Shown: positions 56,751-64,000 of the stretch, piece after piece
Layout: the number at the start of each line of letters is the position of its first letter
How positions within the stretch are numbered: position 1 is the stretch's first letter
NCBI GenBank assembly: GCA_027422505.1
Contig: JAPQWV010000643.1
Span: forward strand, 1-64,000
Length of the DNA: 64,000 nucleotides
Source: Craterostigma plantagineum
Taxonomy: Eukaryota > Streptophyta > Magnoliopsida > Lamiales > Linderniaceae
Reading direction: 5' to 3'
Notes under the pieces: generated by a model
Seen by the model: only the letters and a program-made list of their open reading frames with translations
Database searches by the model: none
Told to the model about the DNA's origin: nothing
Position numbers and translations under genes: made by a program

Positions 56751-59700
56751 TCAGACTGACACGTGCAAACCTATGGATTTCTTCACGTCCGAGAACCTTC
56801 CAGAATCCAAAGCTTTCGTGAAAATATCTGCTAACTGATGCTTAGTGTCTATATGCTCAATGCGGACTAACTTTTTTTCAACCATATCTCTCAGAAAATG
56901 ATGCCTAACATCTATATGCTTGGTACGTGAATGTTGGATTGGATTCTTAGAGATGTTTATGTCACTAAGGTTATCACAATAGATAAGCATAGATTCGCAC
57001 TCTAACCCATAGTCACATAACATGATATTTAACCACAATAATTGCGTACAGCAACTACACGCCGCAACATATTCAGACTCAGCAGTAGATAAAGACACAC
57101 AATTCTGTTTCTTGCTATACCATGCAACTAAGTTATTACCTAGGAAGAAACAGCCGCCACTTGTACTCTTGCGATCATCCTCGTCACCTGTCCAATCAGC
57201 ATCGCTATAGCCTACAAGACTCAAGTTAGTATCTTTGGAGAACCATAATCCTAGGCTACACGATCCACTCACATAACGAACAATTCGCTTAACCGCATTA
57301 AGATGAGTCACTTTAGGTTTAGACTTATATCTAGCACATACGCATACACTATACATTATATCAGGTCTACTCGCAGATGAGTACAATAAACTGCCTATCG
57401 TAGATCGGTACAATGTTGGGTCAACATTCTGCCCAACATCGTCTTTACTTACCTTTTGGACAGAACCCATGGGCGTTTTCATTACCTTTGCAGTATCCAG
57501 ATCGAACTTCTTGACAGTGTTCTTCGCGTACTTCTCTTGGGACACAAAGATCCCTTCGTTACTCTGCTTGATCTACAAACCTAAAAAATAAGTTAGCTCA
57601 CCTATCATACTCATCTCGAACGTAGTGTTCATCGCCTGCACAAATTGATCTAATAAAGATTGTGAGCTCGAGCCAAAAACAATGTCATCAACATATACTT
57701 GAGCAATCAAAACATCAGATCCGACCATTTTAACAAAAAGAGTACGGTCCGCCTCACCTTGAGTGAAACCAAACTCAAGTAAAAACGTTGCTAACCTCGC
57801 ATACCAAGCTCGAGGCGCTTGCTTCAACCCATACAAAGCTTTTTGCATCTTAAAACATGGTTAGGATAATGGGGATCTTCGAACCCTTTAGGCTGTTCGA
57901 CATTGATTTCCTTATCAATATACCCATTCAAAAAAGCACCCTTAACATTCATTTGGTGTAAAGTGATGTTAAGCCAACATGTTATAGCTAACTAAAGCCT
58001 AATCGATTCTAATCTAGCAACGGGAGCAAACGTCTCATCAAAATCTATGCCCTCAACTTGAGTATAACCCTGAGCTACTAAACGTGCTTTGTTCCTAACA
58101 ACTCTACCAAGTTCGTCCGATTTGTTCTTAAAAATCCACTTAGTGCCTATGACATTAATGTCTTTCGGCCGTGGTACTAATGTCCAAACTTGGTTCTTTT
58201 CAAACTGCAAGAGTTCCTCTTGCATCGCATTTATCCAAAAATTATCCTTGGGGGCTTCAAGGACATTCTTAGGTTCTACTTCAGATACAAAGCAACTAAA
58301 CCGTACCTCAGCGTATACCGTGTTCATGCATACGTTTCTTACCATAGACTTGTAATCTTTGCATGGTTTGTCTATGATCTTCTTTCCTTCATTCAGATAT
58401 CCAATAATAAGATCAGTGGGATGATCTTTCTGAATCTTTGCAGGGGGATCTCGTCGTACTTCACTGGGACCAGCCTCAGTGTTCTGTTCTGGCACAAATG
58501 TTGAGTCCGATGTTGGCTCAACATTGTCATCCCCAGTTTCCTCTATTTCATTGACCGGTTGTATAACATCTGAAATATCAACTTGAGGAGCAACTTTACT
58601 AAGATCAGTAGCATCATCAAACACAATATTCACTGACTCCTGAACGGACTTGATACGCAAGTTATATACACGATAAGCACGACTATTAGACGAGTATCCT
58701 AGGAAAATACACTTATCACTTTTCGAATCGAACTTGGTTAAATACTCACGATCATCCAACATGTAACAAAAGCATCCAAAGACATGAAAATATTTAACCG
58801 TAGGTTTCTTCCCATTCAACAGTTCATACGGGGTCTTTTTAGTACCATGCCTAAAGAAAACACGATTCGATATGTGACAAGCAGTATGCAAAGCTTCAGC
58901 CCAAAAATGCTTAGAAATATTCTTAGAAAGTAACATAACACGAGTCATTTCTTGTAACGTCCTATTCTTCCTTTCGGCCACCCCATTTTGTTGGGGAGTC
59001 TTAGGAGAAGAATACTCATGCACAATGTCTTTCTTATCACAGAACTCATCAAAATACTGATTTTCAAACTCTCTACCATGATCTGACCTAATACGAAAGA
59101 TAGATGCACAGAAATTATTCCTAATCATCGCACAAAAATTCTTGAAAAAATCGAAAGATTCTGATTTTTTCCTCAAGAAAAAATATCCATCATATCTAGA
59201 AAACTCATCCACGAGCACATATACGTATTTCCTACCGCCTATACTATCAACTTCCATTGGACCCATCAAATCCATGTGAATCAACTGAAAACAGTGAGCA
59301 ATTGTTGGACAGCATGTTGATCAACATTATGGCTAACATGTACTTGCTTACCCTTCAAGCACGACTCACACACAACCTTACCAAACTCCTTAAGCTTTGG
59401 AATGCCTCTGATTGCATCATGCTTGATAAGCTGCTCCAAGGTTCTGTAGTTGACGTGGCCTAGCTTGTAGTGCCATAGGATTACATCATCTTCGGCCTTA
59501 GAAAGTTGACACACGTCCTTCACATTGGATTTATCGTCGACTAGGTAGCAGTTGTCGGTCGATCTTTTACCTGCCATCACTCGCACAGAATTGTTGTTAA
59601 AAACTTCACAACACTCACTGAATCTTACCTCAAGGTCGTCGTCACAGAGTTGGCTTATACTGATCAGATTCGCTACGAGCCCATCAACATGAAGCACATT

Positions 59701-60606
59701 GCTTAGCTTGGGAAAGTCGGGCACGTTCAATCTGCCTCGGCCGAGAATCCGTCCCTTTGCTCCACCTCCGAACGTAACAGACCCGTTGTTTAAGGGTTTG
59801 TAATCACTAAGATATTCCTTGGTACCCGTCATGTGTCGGGAACACCCGCTATCGAAGTACCATGAACCTGTCACGTTAGCTCGCAAAGAGGTATACACAA
59901 CATGGCATTTATGAACAGATTTCTCAACCCAAACTTTCTTAGACGACAAAGCAGCATTCGGTTTACTAGAACTTAAAGATGAGCCAGCTGAAATTTCTCC
60001 AGACATTCCTTTCAACACTGATTTCTCAATGTTGGCCGGGATGTTGGATAACATTTCAGTCGACATCGTTTTCTTTGCAGAAATCTCTCTCTTCAACTTC
60101 CAGCAAAATGACTTTAAATGACCAGTTTGCTTACAATGATGGAAAATATACGAGCTATCCTTACTCTTAATGGGTCCATGCTCGGAACTATTCTTAGGAT
60201 TCATAGTTTCATTCTTATCACTCGCGGCTTGAGCTTTAACAAACACTATCTTAGGCTGAACATGGGTCACGGGTTTTGGGACATCACAGGTAGGCTGAGA
60301 AATATATCCTAGACCTTGTTTATCAAAAATACCAAGGGACAATACCTCATCAAGGGAATATTTACCCTTGTTCAATTTTGTAAAGGTCTTATCGACTTCA
60401 TCGACTTGCTTTTGTAGCTTGTCAATCTCCTTGTCCTTTCGAGTCAGTACGGCTTCCATCTTGTTCATACCATCCACCAAGCTTTCAATCAGCTTTTTGT
60501 TCTTCTCGTTCTCCTCGGTCAACACTTTCACAACGGCCTTGAGTTGCTCGTTTTTAACCTTCTCAATTTCATATTGAGAGGACAGTAGCTTGAAGGCTTC
60601 AATCAT
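56751..60606 (-). pseudogene. SIRE-like copia pol (protease, integrase, RT, RNase H)
   Basis: Order protease-integrase-RT-RNase H is copia-type. 60,606-59,281: coiled-coil start, a knuckle-like CKQTGHLKSFC, protease active site WYFDSGCSRHMTG, and GAG-pre-integrase zinc finger (LWHYKLGHVNYRTLEQL ... CESCLKGKQ). 59,284-57,992: integrase core with D in HMDLMGPM, D in [10 protein letters not shown] and E in [11 protein letters not shown], then RT start [20 protein letters not shown]. 57,848-57,573: RT with YVDDIVFGS. 57,545-56,751: RNase H with YSDADWTGD, LSTAESEYVA, YCDN and HSRTKHIDVRHHF. Breaks lie near 59,282, 57,990-57,850 (frameshift plus stop) and 57,560. Catalytic motifs survive but the polyprotein does not. 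Confidence 0.93.
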
Positions 60607-60609
60607 CTG

Positions 60610-61859
60610 ACTTCATCGCTACAATCTGCTTCTGCATCATTAGAACTCGAAAAACCATCAAAAAAGTTTGAATCATCATAATAAAAAATGATATGTTTTT
60701 CAGATGTTGAGTCAGATGTTGGCTCAACATCAGTTACCGCAGTGAAGCCAATTTGACGATCTTCTTCGTCTTCATCATCTAGAAGGACTGGATTGTCACT
60801 GATGATTGCTTGATCTCCATTTGGTCAGAATCTTCATCTTCATCGTCAGATAGCTCAATCGATAGTGATTTTCCGCGTTTGCGAAGTGTGTTCGCACATT
60901 CGTTGGCATAGTGTCCACAACCTTGACATTCATAGCATCTGATCGAATCATAGTTAACGTTTTTCTTCTTTCCGTCTGGCTTCCCTTCTGGGTTGCGATT
61001 AAAGGACGGAGGAGCAGAAGAAGGTTCGGCTTGACGTTCTGGCCTTTTCTGAATGTTGGGCCAACATTCTGCACTACATTCTTCTTCTTGAAGAACTTAG
61101 CAAATTTCTTCACGAGCATGGCCATATCCTCCTCGTTGTTGGGGTCCATCATAGTTGGTTCCATAGTTGGCTGACTAACCACTGCGAGGCTTTTACCACG
61201 TGAAGCCCTTTTCTATACCTCGAGGATTGGTCTCGTAGTTCTTCAGAACATTCATCAAGGTATTGAACTCCATGGTGGCCAAGTTGTGGGCTTCCTCGAT
61301 CGTCGATACCTTCACATTATATTTTTCAGTTAGTGTACAAATAGCTTTAGAATTTAATATCTTATTGGCGATCGGCTCTCCTAGGCTGGCGCACTCACTA
61401 GAAATTGTCAAGAGCTTCCCAAAGTACGTAGTGATGTCTTCATTTTCCTTCATCCGTATATTCTCAAACTGATTGAGAAGGAGGCGTAGTTTGGTTTCTC
61501 TGACACTTGCGTCGCCTTCACAGTACCTTTGGTGTAGGTCACGCGTTCTTAGTCGTTGTACAATTCAAGATAATTTTGAACATGAAGATGTCCACCGTTG
61601 AGAAGATGGCGTTAAGTGCCTTGTCGTTCAATTCTGCCACGGTTCGTTCAGGCACTGTCCAATCTTCAATCGGCTTGTCATAAACTTCTCCATCAGCATC
61701 CGGGGCTGTTCTAGGTGGGGTATATCCGTTGAGTACTGATTCCCACGCTCGCACATCGATGGACTTGATACACTGACGAACTCGAACCTTCCAATACGCC
61801 TAATTGGTGTTGTCTAACACAGGGACTTTTCCAACGTTATTTGAGCTCATAACATCCAT
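60610..61859 (-). pseudogene. SIRE-like copia gag
   Basis: A likely start is the ATG at 61,859 (MDVMSSNNVGKVPVLDNTN), with a stop just after it where a tyrosine codon would be expected. Then RAWESVLNGYTPPRTAPDAD (61,754-61,539), ENEDITTYFGKLLTISSECA (61,453-61,193), and a CCHC knuckle CYECQGCGHYANEC read in a shifted frame near 60,930. Multiple frameshifts, and apparent internal deletion between 61,350 and 61,390. Confidence 0.85.
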
Positions 61860-61898
61860 TATAGAAGATCTTTAGTGCTTAGTAGCGTCGAGCGTAGG

Positions 61899-61910
61899 CT
61901 CTGATACCAC
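61899..61910 (-). promoter_or_regulatory. SIRE-like primer-binding site
   Basis: Minus strand GTGGTATCAGAG, complementary to initiator tRNA-Met, lies two bases from the LTR edge at 61,913. Confidence 0.88.
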
Positions 61911-61912
61911 TT

Positions 61913-62672
61913 TGAAGGGGGTTCCGTACTAATGGATGTAAAACACACTAAGTTGTAAACTGATGTTGGACGTGATGTCGGACTGACACTCACACTCACT
62001 TCGAAAAGCACAGCGGAAATGATACTAACTTAGTGATAAAACGACTCGAACACGAGAGATGATTTTATGCAGCAAGTCAAACAACTTGCTGCGTGCGCAA
62101 GGCGCAACTCCACTATAAAGATGGATTACAAACTATCAAAAAGGATAGTCAAAAACCATCCTAGCATAAACTACGAATCAAAAAGGATTCTGCAAACTAC
62201 AAGATCTTTCGACCTTTGAAAAGCAAGACTAAGAAGAAAACTCTCTAAAGAGATGATACTCGCTCGAACTTGCTTTGGTACTCTCGTTTTCGCTCGTTGT
62301 AAGTCGTCTCATCAAACGGTTAAGTCCTTCCCCTTATATATGTCTTCGACTTCTAAAGGACTTCCCCGACGACTTGGTAACAGCCCATAATGTGCACTAA
62401 CATCCACCAAGTGAGGTTGGACCATTAGTGATCGTTTGGAGTCAACTTGGTCAGCTCCAAAAGCTCGGTCTATACTTGAGCTCCAAGTCGCCTATTTTTA
62501 GTAAGCTCCTTTCCTATTTTCGCTCTAGCTCATCCACACTCTTTCTACACGGTTTGATCCATGCAAGCACTTATCCATAACCTGCATAATACTAGAAAAA
62601 TGCCACGTCATTAATAAAATTAGTTTTGGGCATGAAAGATACAACTGAGATAGGAAACATTCTCGGCCAACA
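61913..62672 (-). mobile_element. SIRE-like 5' LTR
   Basis: Left edge fixed by the PBS (plus strand TGAAGGGGGTTCC). The right edge is tentative: on the minus strand TGTTGGCCGAGAATGTTTCC at 62,672 would make a 760-bp TG...CA LTR. No partner LTR was found left of the env-like gene. Confidence 0.6.
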
Positions 62673-64000
62673 AATGTTGACTAAAATGTTACCCCAATAT
62701 TGACAATGCTGAATGCTCAACATTAACAAAATACATTGGATAAACAACCCGAAGGCCCTTGCGGCAACATTTAATAAACCGGTAAAGACAAAGCTCACGA
62801 AATGAGCAAACTAACCAATGGAATAAAAAGACAAATCAACTATTCAACAGTTGGAAATTGAACTTCTATTCATCAGATAAACTTAAAAGTCCATTACTAA
62901 GATGGCTATCCACATCTATAATAAACTATGCGAAATCACTAATGTATAATAGAATACCCAATGCGTAGCTACTTTTGGTTGAAGATGGTACCTCGATTAG
63001 ATCTTCAAGCTTCACAGGAACTCAAAAATCCCAAAAGTTTTCACCATTGATGTAAATGAATCTTAAGGGAAACCACAACCCGAGAAAGGAGGAGAAGAGC
63101 CCAAAAATGGGGAAGAAGTCCCATAAAAGGGAAAGTACCTCCATAATGGAAGAGAAAGCTCCCACATGAGGAGATTAAAGAGAAAAAACGAGCTAGAAAC
63201 AAAACTTAGTAGGAAAGCATGGAAGTATACTCCCCTAACCTCCTTTAATTGAGGAAAGGGGAGAAGGAAGAATTTTTTTTTGTAGGGGTTTTACTTAGCA
63301 GAGGCGAGAGGAAAGTTTAGGAGATTTTTGTTGTACGTATGTCGTGGTCCTTAGACACCGAATCTTGAGTTGATGTCTGACTCATCACGAGATATTTCAT
63401 TCTTACAAAATAAATGATATTTATACCAAAAGCAACGTGGCTTTCAATGTTAGAACACGGAGATGATAAGTGTTGTCTAAAAGAGAGGATGCTAATAAAA
63501 AATAATGGCGTCTCGGCCGCCGCTATATTTTCACACATATCATAAATATGTTTGGACACACAAAATTAATAGGAAATAAATAGCTCCGAGCTAGGGCCGC
63601 AAACGAGCCGAGCTCGACTTATTCTCAAGCACTTACAGCTGAGCTCGAGCTCGTCGAGCTCATCAGCCAGTAAATGAGCTTTATATTACTTCATACAAAC
63701 ATGTGAGATGTCTTGTGTTGTGTAGGTTGGCTTGCCTCAAACTATTTCCCTAAGAAATCATATGACTGAATAAAATCACATGACTGAATCATCTTGCTAC
63801 CAAATACCTGAGTGTGGAATACATGTTTGGCATAGCTAACAAGCTATTGGGCTGATCCTCGAGATTTGCCTAGTCCAAGGGTTAGGATTTCCCGAATACC
63901 GAGCAAAAATGAGTCTTATTCAATGAGTTTTGGTCGCGTCGTAAATGGCCAAAACATTTATAACCTTACTGAACGAGTATATCCAAAGTAAGGAACGTCT
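62673..64000. other. Unassigned right flank
   Basis: No gene recognised. 63,040-63,180 is purine-rich with repeated GGAGAAGAG and CCCATAAAAGGG phrases. 63,593-63,690 (GCAAACGAGCCGAGCTCGAC and GAGCTCGAGCTCGTCGAGCT) resembles the end of a hAT-like element, but no partner end is visible before the window ends. Confidence 0.45.

Overview
This is a repeat-dominated stretch of a flowering-plant nuclear genome, probably a eudicot. The evidence is an intron-containing bHLH gene, a wrecked JAZ/TIFY gene, nested LTR retrotransposons of the Tat, Tekay-like and SIRE-like lineages, and several non-autonomous DNA transposons. No prokaryotic, organellar or CRISPR feature is visible.

Layout. 1-3,107 is a second copy of 41,607-44,713. 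3,108-5,715 holds unassigned repeat DNA, two minisatellites and a copia-type LTR. 5,716-9,289 is a minus-strand Tekay-like fragment (gag, protease, PBS, LTR) carrying a hAT MITE. 9,290-11,186 is gag-protease of a Tat element (Tat-D). 11,187-16,723 is the 5' half of another Tat element (Tat-1) on the minus strand. 16,841-17,141 holds JAZ exons 2 and 1 (minus). 17,385-20,236 holds three MITEs. 20,722-21,900 is an apparently intact three-exon bHLH gene (minus). 23,330-24,078 is the Tat-D LTR. 24,075-29,827 is the 3' half of Tat-1 (plus). 29,832-29,922 and 37,573-37,839 are the two parts of JAZ exon 3 (plus), split by a third Tat element (Tat-2, 29,923-37,567, target duplication CTGAG). 39,442-54,459 is a tandem duplication containing SIRE env-like sequence and a foldback element. 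The second unit is interrupted by a 9.66-kb gag-only Gypsy element with 4-kb LTRs (42,835-52,495, target duplication ATATG). 53,608-62,672 is a decayed minus-strand SIRE-like copia element.

Main result. The data fit a ~12.9-kb inversion (11,187 to about 24,076). Flipping that segment back restores four things at once: the Tat-1 integrase, the Tat-1 target-site duplication (GTACT/GTAGT), the Tat-D LTR-PBS junction, and the orientation and reading phases of a three-exon JAZ repressor gene. The JAZ gene is then broken by two Tat insertions, a one-base frameshift in exon 1 and a TGA stop inside the Jas motif. In the ancestral order the bHLH gene and the JAZ gene were neighbours on the same strand.

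The only gene that looks functional is the bHLH factor. The only intact retroelement ORF is the Gypsy gag at 47,064-48,239. All other coding matter is retroelement debris with stops and frameshifts.
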